From: Holophagaceae bacterium
GTDB lineage: Bacteria > Acidobacteriota > Holophagae > Holophagales > Holophagaceae
Reading direction: 5' to 3'
NCBI GenBank assembly: GCA_025353305.1
Contig: JANXQX010000262.1
Location: 1 to 19,777 of the forward strand
DNA: 19,777 nucleotides
This document shows positions 6,601-13,634 of the stretch, one piece after another; position 1 is the first letter of the stretch, and each line of letters starts with the position of its first letter. The notes below the pieces were generated by a model. It had not been told where the DNA came from, did not search any database, and worked only from the letters and a program-made list of their open reading frames with translations. A program made the translations under genes and the position numbers.

Positions 6601-8075
6601 TGATCAGCCGAATCGCCCTCACGCTCGCCCTGGGATGCACCCTCGTCCCGGCCCAGACCATTCCCGACCGCCCCGAAAAACTCAGCTTCCCTCCGATCAA
6701 TTTTCAGGTGCCCCGCGCCAAGGACTACAAGGCCAAGCTGAAGAACAGCATCCCCGTTTTCCTTGCGCCTGACCCCACCGGCGCACCGCTGGTGAGGATC
6801 CAGGTGCAGTGGCGGGGAGGCGGTTATCTCGACCCCAAGGGCAAGGAAGGCCTCGCCAGCTTTTTCGGCGGGCAGCTGGCCCGCGGCGGCACCCTGAAGA
6901 CCGACGTCACGAAGCTGGAGGACCGCCTCGAAGCCCTGGCCGCCACCCTCTCCAGCAACTGCGGAGACACCGGCGGCAGCCTCAGCCTCATGGTGCAGGA
7001 GAAGGATCTGGCCGAGGGGCTGGAGCTCTTCATGCAGACCCTCACCGAACCGGCCTTCGCCCAGGACCGGTTCGACCTGGCCAAGCGCTCGGCGCGCCAG
7101 GCCATGGAACGCCGGAATGATTCCGTGACCGCCATCGCCCAGTACGAGATGCCTTTCCTGCTCTTTGGCGAGAACCATTTCTCGGGCCGCGCCGACAGCA
7201 CCACGGCCAGCCTGGAAGCCATCACCCGCGAAGACCTGACGGCCTTCCACGATCGCCTCCTCCACCCGGGCAACCTGGTGGTCTCCGTATCCGGGAAGTT
7301 CGAGCGGAAGGCCATGCTGGAGAAGCTGAACGCCACCATGGGCACCCTCAAGCCCGGCAAGGACGCCCAGGTGAGCCCGAAGGTGCCGGCCCCTGACTTC
7401 CAGCGCAAGCCCGGCATCTACGTCATGGACAAGGCCGCCCCCCAGGCCGTGGTGGATTGGGCTTTTCCGGGCCTGCGCCGCACGGATCCGGAATGGCACG
7501 CCGCGGCCGTGATGAACCACATCCTGGGCGGCAGCTTCACCAGCCGCCTGATGAAGCGCATCCGCTCGGACGAAGGGCTCACCTACGGCGTGCGGACCAA
7601 CCTCGGAGAAGGCGCCCATTTCCGCGGCGATCTGCGGGGCAGCCTGCAGACCAAGAACCGTTCCTCGGCCTACACCTTGCGCATCGCCCTCGCTGAGATG
7701 CAGCGGCTCAAGGATGAGATGATTTCGGACGCTGAACTGAAGGTCATCAAGGACGGCCTCATCGAAGCCTTCCCCAGCCAGTGGTCCGGGAAGAACGCCA
7801 CCGCGGTCCGCTTCGCCGCCGAGGCCCTGGCGGACTGGCCCGAGGACTGGTGGGTGAGCTACCGCGAGAAGATCCAGGCGGTGACGCCCGCCGATGTGCA
7901 GCGTCTGGCCAGGAAACTCCTGGAGCCGGAGCGGATGGTGATCCTCGCCGTGGGCAACGCCGCCGAGATCGAAGGCGGCGATCCGGACCACCCCGGGGCG
8001 CTGAAGGACATCGCCAGGCTTCCCTTCGCCAGGCTTCCACTGCGGGATCCGCAAACCATGAAGCCGGTGAACTGA
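6600..8075 (+). CDS. Secreted M16 peptidase-like protein, non-catalytic partner
   Basis: The 491-residue product begins with a signal peptide ending VPA before QTIPD. ATG 6600 overlaps the upstream TGA (TGATG) and GGAGG lies 7 nt before it; the in-frame GTG at 6597 is less likely. The N-lobe position where catalytic members have HxxEH reads GLASFFGGQLARG, so the zinc ligands are missing. The second lobe keeps the conserved substrate-binding segment GGSFTSRLMKRIRSDEGLTYG, with the Arg and Tyr typical of M16 partner subunits. This is the usual arrangement of two-gene M16B pairs, in which one subunit carries the zinc and the other supplies the Arg/Tyr pair. It should act with the 4981-6600 product. 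Confidence 0.92.
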   Translation: MISRIALTLALGCTLVPAQTIPDRPEKLSFPPINFQVPRAKDYKAKLKNSIPVFLAPDPTGAPLVRIQVQWRGGGYLDPKGKEGLASFFGGQLARGGTLKTDVTKLEDRLEALAATLSSNCGDTGGSLSLMVQEKDLAEGLELFMQTLTEPAFAQDRFDLAKRSARQAMERRNDSVTAIAQYEMPFLLFGENHFSGRADSTTASLEAITREDLTAFHDRLLHPGNLVVSVSGKFERKAMLEKLNATMGTLKPGKDAQVSPKVPAPDFQRKPGIYVMDKAAPQAVVDWAFPGLRRTDPEWHAAAVMNHILGGSFTSRLMKRIRSDEGLTYGVRTNLGEGAHFRGDLRGSLQTKNRSSAYTLRIALAEMQRLKDEMISDAELKVIKDGLIEAFPSQWSGKNATAVRFAAEALADWPEDWWVSYREKIQAVTPADVQRLARKLLEPERMVILAVGNAAEIEGGDPDHPGALKDIARLPFARLPLRDPQTMKPVN

Positions 8076-8157
8076 CGCGGCCGGGCCGGAACCTCAAAGC
8101 GTGGAGCAATATGTCTCGATCCATTTGGATCTTTCATCAGTGTGAATTTGTGGTTTT

Positions 8158-8187
8158 TTTACCTTTTTGAACGCAACTTGTTATAAA
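8158..8187 (+). promoter_or_regulatory. Candidate sigma-70-like promoter for the PLD gene
   Basis: TTTACC (8158-8163) and TATAAA (8182-8187) are separated by 18 bp in an unusually AT-rich patch between the M16 operon and the PLD gene, about 65 bp upstream of ATG 8254. A small GATCC-ATTT-GGATC hairpin (8118-8131) lies upstream and could help end M16 transcription, although it lacks an immediate T-tract. Confidence 0.35.
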
Positions 8188-8253
8188 TCAATCGTTGGAT
8201 TCCGCACCCCGAGGGGAGGCTTCAGCCAACCTAACCCAGCCTTTGGATGTCCC

Positions 8254-9417
8254 ATGCCCACCTGCCGTATCGCCTTCCTGGCCCTGTTGCTGGCCACAGC
8301 CCTGGGTGCCCAGGCCCCGCAGCTCGTGCAGTCAGTCCCCGAGGGAACGGGCCTGGAACAGGCGGACCTGCCCTTCGCCAAGGACGTGTGGCCGGAGATG
8401 ATCCGCCGGGCCAAGCGCAGTGTGGACACGGCCGAGTTCTATGTCACCAATGCCCAGGACGGCTACCTGGAGCCCGTCCTTCGGGAATTGGAAAAGGCCG
8501 GAGCCAGGGGCGTCAAGGTCCGCATCATGCTTTCCGCACGGATGCTGAACGGGGACCAGCCCTCCGTGACGCGGCTGCGGGCCATCCCCGGCGCCGAATT
8601 GCGTGTCTTCGATTTCGGCGAAGGCAAGCGGGGGATCCTCCACGCCAAGTATTTTGTCGTGGATGGTGATGACGCCTTCGTGGGGAGTCAGAATCTGGAT
8701 TGGCGTTCCCTGCAGCACATCCACGAGACCGGGCTGAGGTTCAGGACCTCCTCCCTGGTGGCCCCTCTGCGTGAGCTTTTCGAAATCGACTGGGAGTTCT
8801 GCCAAACCCACAAGCTGCCCGTCCTGCCCAAGGGCGCGGCGCCCCCGACCCCGCCCGCCCTGGAACTGGTGGCCAGCCCGCCGAACCTTACCCCTCCATC
8901 CATCCGGGCCTCGCTGACCGCGCTCCAAGAGCTCCTGGCCCAGGCCAAGAACCGGATCCGCATCCAGCTCCTCACCTACTCGCCAGTGTCAGGCAAGACG
9001 AGGTTCTGGCCCGCCCTAGACAACGCGCTGCGCGCCGCGGCCGTCCGGGGTGTCAGTGTCCAGCTCCTGGTCTCGGACTGGAACCTGAACCCGCCCGCCG
9101 TGGATCACCTCAAGTCCCTCACGCTCATCCCCAACCTGGAAGTGCGGATCGCCTCCATCCCCGAGTCGGATAAGGGGACTATCCCCTTCGCCCGGGTCGT
9201 GCACAGCAAGTACATGACGGTGGATGGAAGCCTGCTCTGGCTGGGCACGAGCAACTGGAGCGAGGACTATTTCACGGACTCGCGGAACGTGGAGCTCATC
9301 CTTCGGGATCCTGCCCTCGCGGCCCAGGGCGACCGGATTTTCGAACAGCTCTGGAACAGCCGCTACGCTTCCCGCCTGGACCCCGCCAGGACCTACGTCC
9401 CACGGGGGCGGGAATGA
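8254..9417 (+). CDS. Secreted phospholipase D-family protein, two HKD motifs
   Basis: The 387-residue product has a signal peptide (MPTCRIAFLALLLATALGAQ). Two complete HxKx4D motifs are present: His130/Lys132/Asp137 followed by GSQN, and His317/Lys319/Asp324 followed by GTSN. Together these make one PLD active site. The layout resembles the compact cardiolipin synthase-like and PLD3/4-like proteins, which act on phosphodiester bonds in phospholipids or nucleic acids; the substrate is not determinable here. A Pro-rich segment near 195-215 links the two halves. ATG 8254 is chosen because it starts the signal peptide; the frame is open further upstream to 8167. The Shine-Dalgarno is weak. It stands alone, facing the convergent permease gene. 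Confidence 0.9.
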   Translation: MPTCRIAFLALLLATALGAQAPQLVQSVPEGTGLEQADLPFAKDVWPEMIRRAKRSVDTAEFYVTNAQDGYLEPVLRELEKAGARGVKVRIMLSARMLNGDQPSVTRLRAIPGAELRVFDFGEGKRGILHAKYFVVDGDDAFVGSQNLDWRSLQHIHETGLRFRTSSLVAPLRELFEIDWEFCQTHKLPVLPKGAAPPTPPALELVASPPNLTPPSIRASLTALQELLAQAKNRIRIQLLTYSPVSGKTRFWPALDNALRAAAVRGVSVQLLVSDWNLNPPAVDHLKSLTLIPNLEVRIASIPESDKGTIPFARVVHSKYMTVDGSLLWLGTSNWSEDYFTDSRNVELILRDPALAAQGDRIFEQLWNSRYASRLDPARTYVPRGRE

Positions 9418-9449
9418 TTTCTATCGAGAACCCGATGATCTGAAAATCA

Positions 9450-10352
9450 TCAATTCACCAGAAACAAACCCGCGGCCCCTCCCACAGTCAACAGGGTTCC
9501 TGCCACTGCGCGGGGCGTGATGCGCTCGTGAAAGAAAACCCACGAGAGTGGCAGCAGAAAGATGGGAACGATCGCAAGCAGCGTGGAGACTGGCCCCAGC
9601 GGCGCATGGGCGATGGCGTACATGGCCAGGAATCCGCCCAGGATCGGCCCAAGGGCCGTGCCAGTCAGCATCTGCGTCAGGATCCGCCTATCGCCCCAGG
9701 CGGAGGAGGAAAGCCGCAGGTTTCCATGCAAGGCGAGATAAACCATAGATCCCACAGCCCCTGCCCCGACGCGCACCACCAAAGCTGAAAACGGCCACAC
9801 GCCCTCGGCCATGCCTTTCAGTGCCGTGAACTGCCCCAGGGCTTGCCCCAATGCCGCACCCAGCCCCAGCAGCAGGCCCCACCGCCGGGAGTGGCCGGAG
9901 GGCCGCTCATCCGGCGCGGCCACCACCAAGGCGATGCCCGCGAGCGTCACCAGGATCGCGCCGCCCTTGGACCAGGACAGATTCTGCCGCAGCAAACCCC
10001 AGGCCAGGGCTGCGCTGAGCACCGGCGCCAAGGTCTGCATCAGCATCCCCAGATGGGGCCCGATCTCCAAGAAGGACTCCAGACCCAAACCGTCCGCCAG
10101 GGCGAAACCCAGCAGCCCCGAAAGCAGCAGCCATGCGGTTCCCGATACGCCAATTCCCACTGGCCAGATTGTGCCGACAAAGCTCCAATGCAGCAGCACC
10201 AGCAGAATCGCCGCCAGGGCCAGACGCACCGCGTTGACCACCTGGGCACCGATGCGCCGCGAGGCGAAGGTGAGTACCGTCACGGTGATGGCCCATAGGA
10301 ACGCAGCCGTAAAAGCTGCAGCTTTTCCCGCCGACTCGCCGTCCAAGGCCAT
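9450..10352 (-). CDS. EamA/DMT-family permease
   Basis: The 300-residue product has about ten hydrophobic helices in two EamA repeats, the normal drug/metabolite transporter layout. Repeat 1 starts at AAFLWAITVTVLTF and repeat 2 at about residue 155, after a PDERPSGHSRRW loop. ATG 10352 is preceded by GGAGG 7 nt upstream on the minus strand; the frame is open to 10745 only because it runs antisense to the neighbouring gene. The family exports amino acids, sugars or other metabolites across the inner membrane. The substrate is unknown. It is divergent from the gamma-glutamyltransferase-family gene with 61 bp between them, so their promoters overlap and they may be co-regulated. Confidence 0.9.
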   Translation of the reverse strand: MALDGESAGKAAAFTAAFLWAITVTVLTFASRRIGAQVVNAVRLALAAILLVLLHWSFVGTIWPVGIGVSGTAWLLLSGLLGFALADGLGLESFLEIGPHLGMLMQTLAPVLSAALAWGLLRQNLSWSKGGAILVTLAGIALVVAAPDERPSGHSRRWGLLLGLGAALGQALGQFTALKGMAEGVWPFSALVVRVGAGAVGSMVYLALHGNLRLSSSAWGDRRILTQMLTGTALGPILGGFLAMYAIAHAPLGPVSTLLAIVPIFLLPLSWVFFHERITPRAVAGTLLTVGGAAGLFLVN

Positions 10353-10413
10353 GCCCTTCCCTCCATCGCACACTGGGTAAACTGCTATTGACCAGCGTCT
10401 CACGAGGCCCGCC

Positions 10414-12105
10414 ATGCGCCGAACCCTGCTCCTTTGCGCCCTTGCGCTGCTGCCCCTCGCTGCTGGCGATCGCGTGACCGGCCTGGCTTTCGCCACCCGC
10501 GCCGAAGTCGCCGCACAGCATGGCATGGCCTGCACCAGCCAGCCCTTGGTGACGCAGATCGCTTTGGACATCCTGAAAAAAGGCGGTTCGGCCGTGGACG
10601 CCGCCATCGCAGCGGATGCGGCGCTGGGCCTCATGGAGCCCACGGGGTCGGGCATGGGCGGCGATCTTTTCGCCATCGTGTGGGACGCCAAGACCAAGAA
10701 GCTGTATGGACTGAACGCCAGCGGCCGCTCGCCCAAAAGCCTCACCCTGGATCATTTCAAGAAGCTCGGGTTGAAACACATCCCGGCCCATGGCCCCCTG
10801 CCCGTTTCAGTGCCAGGCTGTGTAGATGGCTGGTTCGAACTGCACGGGAAGTTCGGCAAGCTGCCCATGTCGGAAGTACTCGCACCCGCGGCGCAGTACG
10901 CCCGCGAGGGCTTTCCGCTTTCCGAACTCGTCGCCTACTACTGGGATCGCAGCACGGCCTCGCTCGGTAAGTTTCCGGGCTTTCTGGAAACCTACACGGT
11001 GGACGGCAAACGTGCGCCGCGGAACGGCGAGGTCTTCCGCAATCCCCGCCTGGCCGACACCTTGGACAAGGTGGCCAAGGGCGGCCGGGACGCCTTCTAC
11101 AAGGGCGACATCGCCCGCAGGATCGACGCCTACATGAAGGCGCAGGGTGGCTTCCTCAGCTATGAGGATCTCGCCGCGCACCGCAGTGAATGGGTGGAGC
11201 CGCTGTCCACGAACTATCGCGGCTACGACGTGTGGGAGCTTCCGCCCAATGGCCAGGGCATCGCGGCGCTGCAGATGTTGAACATCCTCGAAGGCTACGA
11301 TTTCGCCAAGATCCCCTTCGGCAGCCCGCGCCATGTGCATCTCTTCACCGAGGCCAAGAAGCTGGTCTTCGAGGACCGGGCGAAATTCTACGCGGATCCC
11401 GAATTCGCGAAGGTGCCTGTGAAATGGCTTCTGTCCAAGGAATACGCCGCCCAACGCCGGGTGCTCATCAGCGAAACCCGCGCGGCACGGCGCCTGGAGG
11501 CAGGCCACCCACCCCTGAAGGAAGGCGACACTATCTACCTGACCACCGCCGACAAGGACGGCAACATGGTGAGCCTCATCCAAAGCAACTATCGAGGCAT
11601 GGGCAGCGGCATGACCCCCGGCGAGCTGGGCTTCTGTCTCCAGGATCGCGGCGAGCTGTTCACATTGGAGGAAGGCCAGGCCAACACCTACGCACCCGGC
11701 AAGCGCCCCTTCCATACGATCATCCCCGCCTTCATCACCAAGGACGGCGAACCCTTCCTCAGCTTCGGCGTCATGGGCGGCGAATTCCAGCCCATGGGCC
11801 ACGTACAGATCGTGATGAACCTGTTGGATTTCGGCATGAACACCCAGGAGGCGGGCGACGCGCCCCGCATGTCCCACGAGGGTTCCCCTGAACCCACCGG
11901 CGAGCCCGGCAAACTGCCCGGCACGATCCAACTCGAGAGCGGCTTTCCCCTTGAGACCATCCAGAAACTCATGGACATGGGGCATGGCGTGGCTTGGATG
12001 CTCGGCGGTTACGGTGGTTACCAGGGCATCCGCTGGGACCCGAAACAAAAGGTCTTTTTCGGCGCCAGCGAGAGCCGCAAGGACGGCCAGGCTGCGGGGT
12101 ATTGA
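10414..12105 (+). CDS. Gamma-glutamyltransferase-family (Ntn-hydrolase) enzyme, secreted
   Basis: The 563-residue product starts with a signal peptide (MRRTLLLCALALLPLAAG). It keeps GGSAVDAAIAADAALGLMEP and GSGMGGD of the large subunit. The autoprocessing and catalytic Thr373 lies in GDTIYLTTADKDGN, so cleavage before it would give a small subunit of about 191 residues. The MGGEFQPMGH segment and the final QEAGDAPR pattern also fit. Where canonical enzymes have PLSSM, this one has KRPFHTIIPAF, which suits the YwrD-like branch rather than the glutathione-specific one. GAGG lies 6 nt before ATG 10414. The enzyme is expected to hydrolyse gamma-glutamyl or related acyl-amide compounds in the periplasm. 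The hemerythrin-domain gene follows 20 bp downstream. Confidence 0.92.
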   Translation: MRRTLLLCALALLPLAAGDRVTGLAFATRAEVAAQHGMACTSQPLVTQIALDILKKGGSAVDAAIAADAALGLMEPTGSGMGGDLFAIVWDAKTKKLYGLNASGRSPKSLTLDHFKKLGLKHIPAHGPLPVSVPGCVDGWFELHGKFGKLPMSEVLAPAAQYAREGFPLSELVAYYWDRSTASLGKFPGFLETYTVDGKRAPRNGEVFRNPRLADTLDKVAKGGRDAFYKGDIARRIDAYMKAQGGFLSYEDLAAHRSEWVEPLSTNYRGYDVWELPPNGQGIAALQMLNILEGYDFAKIPFGSPRHVHLFTEAKKLVFEDRAKFYADPEFAKVPVKWLLSKEYAAQRRVLISETRAARRLEAGHPPLKEGDTIYLTTADKDGNMVSLIQSNYRGMGSGMTPGELGFCLQDRGELFTLEEGQANTYAPGKRPFHTIIPAFITKDGEPFLSFGVMGGEFQPMGHVQIVMNLLDFGMNTQEAGDAPRMSHEGSPEPTGEPGKLPGTIQLESGFPLETIQKLMDMGHGVAWMLGGYGGYQGIRWDPKQKVFFGASESRKDGQAAGY

Positions 12106-12125
12106 AGCAATGGCAGGAGCCCTGG

Positions 12126-12788
12126 ATGCAACTCATTGACGAACTTGTGGCCGAGCATGACCTCATTGAAAGGGTGCTAGGGTCCCTGCGTGCCTTTGTG
12201 GAGGCCCAGACCCGAGGCGCCTCAGACCCTTCGGATGGCCTTAGGTTCATTCGTTTTTTCCGGGTCTTCGCAGACCACTTTCATCACGCTCGGGAGGAGG
12301 ACATCCTCTTTGCCGCTCTCGTCCAGAAGGCCGAACTTCCCGCCGACCGAGGACCCATTGCCGTCATGGTTGCGGACCACGCTCAGATGACGGGTCTCCT
12401 CGACCAACTGGAGCCTCTCTTGAGGCTGGCGGATCTGGACGCGGTAGCCTCACAGCAGCTGCAAAACCTGGCAGTGGCATACTCCCACGCCCTTTGGCAC
12501 CACATTGATGCGGAGAATTCGGTGCTGCTACCAGAGAGCCTGGAGCGGCTCCGACGCCACCACGTTCTCGAACTGCCTTCGCGCCCTTTGAACGCGGAAG
12601 AGCAAGCAGCACGCACCTGTGGCGAGCAGCTACTGGTGAAGTACCCCCCAATCCGAGCTGCGGAGGCCCTTCGAGGGGATGGCTGTGCCCTGTGTCCGGC
12701 CTTTGGAAACACCTGTCGCGGCCTCGAGCGGGAGTGGTGGAATGAATGGGAGTGGGAGGAGCACGGGGACCACATGCCCAAGGATTGA
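12126..12788 (+). CDS. Hemerythrin HHE-domain protein with cysteine-bearing tail
   Basis: The 220-residue product has an N-terminal HHE cation-binding domain (about 1-150). Probable metal ligands are His11, His51 or His54 with Glu58 (HFHHAREED), His85, and His125/His126 with Glu130 (WHHIDAEN). This HxxxE spacing is that of HHE proteins such as RIC/YtfE-like and DNA-binding hemerythrins, distinct from the gene at 4304. The tail, about 155-220, has four cysteines (165, 187, 190, 197), including a CALC pair, and an acidic Trp-rich end. These could bind an additional metal or form disulfides. CAGGAG 6 nt upstream supports ATG 12126. Only 20 bp separates it from the upstream enzyme gene, so cotranscription is likely. 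Probable role: O2, NO or redox response. Confidence 0.85.
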   Translation: MQLIDELVAEHDLIERVLGSLRAFVEAQTRGASDPSDGLRFIRFFRVFADHFHHAREEDILFAALVQKAELPADRGPIAVMVADHAQMTGLLDQLEPLLRLADLDAVASQQLQNLAVAYSHALWHHIDAENSVLLPESLERLRRHHVLELPSRPLNAEEQAARTCGEQLLVKYPPIRAAEALRGDGCALCPAFGNTCRGLEREWWNEWEWEEHGDHMPKD

Positions 12789-12837
12789 CCCATGGGTGAT
12801 CGGATAGAGCATCCGCACGGAAGATGTCTAGAAAACA

Positions 12838-13425
12838 CTATTGTTGCGGCGGACCTGTGCGCGGCTTTTCAACGCGGGGGCTGATCGCAAGATTGATCCT
12901 CCGACCATTGATTGGCTCACTTAGAAGCCCAACCGCCCAATCTGAGTACTCGTGGGTATGGACTTTGAAGCGATCCTCGAAAGCTGCAATCCTCTTCTCA
13001 AGCAGCGCAATTCTTTGTTCGGAAGTAGCTAGCAGCGGCGCGCTCACCACCGTCTGTGTCACGGGTTTGGGTGCATTGGTGGGAGCGGGGGCAGGTGCCG
13101 GGGCGGGTGGCGTATTGCCTGGGGCTGCCAGTGGCACAGGACTCGTGCGGCTTCTCTCCGAACGTGGATTGATCGCAAGATTGACCCTCCGACCATTGAT
13201 TGGCTCGCTTAGAAGCCCAACCGCCCAATAGGTGTACTCGTGGGTATGGCCTTTGAAGCGTTCCTCGAAAGCTGCGATTCGCTTCTCAAGCAGCGCAATC
13301 CTTTGTTCTGGAGTCTGCACTGCTGCCTGGGAGAGGGCGTTCCCTGCGGGGCGTGAAACCACCGCTTGGGCCGGGGCGATGGAGGCGAGAAATAGAGCGG
13401 GTAGAAAAAGTATTACTCGGGACAT
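12838..13425 (-). CDS. Secreted protein with two near-identical ~46-residue repeats
   Basis: The 195-residue product has a signal peptide (MSRVILFLPALFLASIAPAQA). Residues 41-87 and 137-183 are close copies. Each copy contains a charged helix (QRIALLEKRIAAFE), HTHEY, WAVGLLSEPINGRR and a short strand ending INP or ISP. The copies are joined by a Pro/Ala linker (PAPAPAPAP near 108-116). Period is 96 residues. GGGAGGA upstream of ATG 13425 on the minus strand supports the start. The helix could form a coiled coil and the His-x-His/Glu/Tyr segment could bind metal, but I do not recognise the family. It lies downstream of and in the same direction as the NRPS gene, 209 bp away, so involvement is possible but unsupported. 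Confidence 0.8.
   Translation of the reverse strand: MSRVILFLPALFLASIAPAQAVVSRPAGNALSQAAVQTPEQRIALLEKRIAAFEERFKGHTHEYTYWAVGLLSEPINGRRVNLAINPRSERSRTSPVPLAAPGNTPPAPAPAPAPTNAPKPVTQTVVSAPLLATSEQRIALLEKRIAAFEDRFKVHTHEYSDWAVGLLSEPINGRRINLAISPRVEKPRTGPPQQ
12882..13020 (-). repeat. 139-bp intragenic repeat, copy 2 (C-terminal)
   Basis: This segment is nearly identical to 13170-13308 without gaps, encoding the second copy of the repeat in the 195-residue secreted protein. Differences are scattered single bases, several of them synonymous, which points to duplication followed by constraint on the protein. Confidence 0.9.
13170..13308 (-). repeat. 139-bp intragenic repeat, copy 1 (N-terminal)
   Basis: This is the partner of 12882-13020, offset by 288 bp (96 codons), so both copies stay in frame. 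It encodes the N-terminal repeat unit. Confidence 0.9.
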
Positions 13426-13634
13426 CTGGGTCCTCCCTATCGCAGAGTGAATTGAATGCTTTGAGCAAGGATGAGTCTACTCCCGGAAGGTCAGGGAGCA
13501 GGCAGATCTCCAGCCACTTTCAGGATTGCGCCCGAGCAAGATCCGCACACGATTACTGTGGCTCGCACAGCACTCAATATCTTCGTTAGCAAGGAGAGAT
13601 GGCCCCGGAGCTGTTGCTGCGCGGATCCGCCTTC

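Noticed and set aside
6264..8054. 596-codon open frame on the minus strand opposite the M16 genes
   Set aside because: It is antisense to two well-supported coding regions, its composition (Gly/Leu/His/Ala rich) is typical of a GC-rich shadow frame, and no domain is recognisable.
9434..9451. GATGAT/ATCATC hairpin between the convergent PLD and permease genes
   Set aside because: The stem is only 6 AT-rich base pairs, overlaps the permease stop region and has no T-tract, so a terminator call is not justified.
10807..12048. 413-codon minus-strand frame opposite the GGT-family gene
   Set aside because: It is antisense to a gene with clear catalytic motifs and has shadow-like composition.
13426..13634. 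Gap between the NRPS stop and the repeat-protein start
   Set aside because: Only a loopless GCGGATCCGC palindrome and chance frames were seen; no gene or terminator can be supported.
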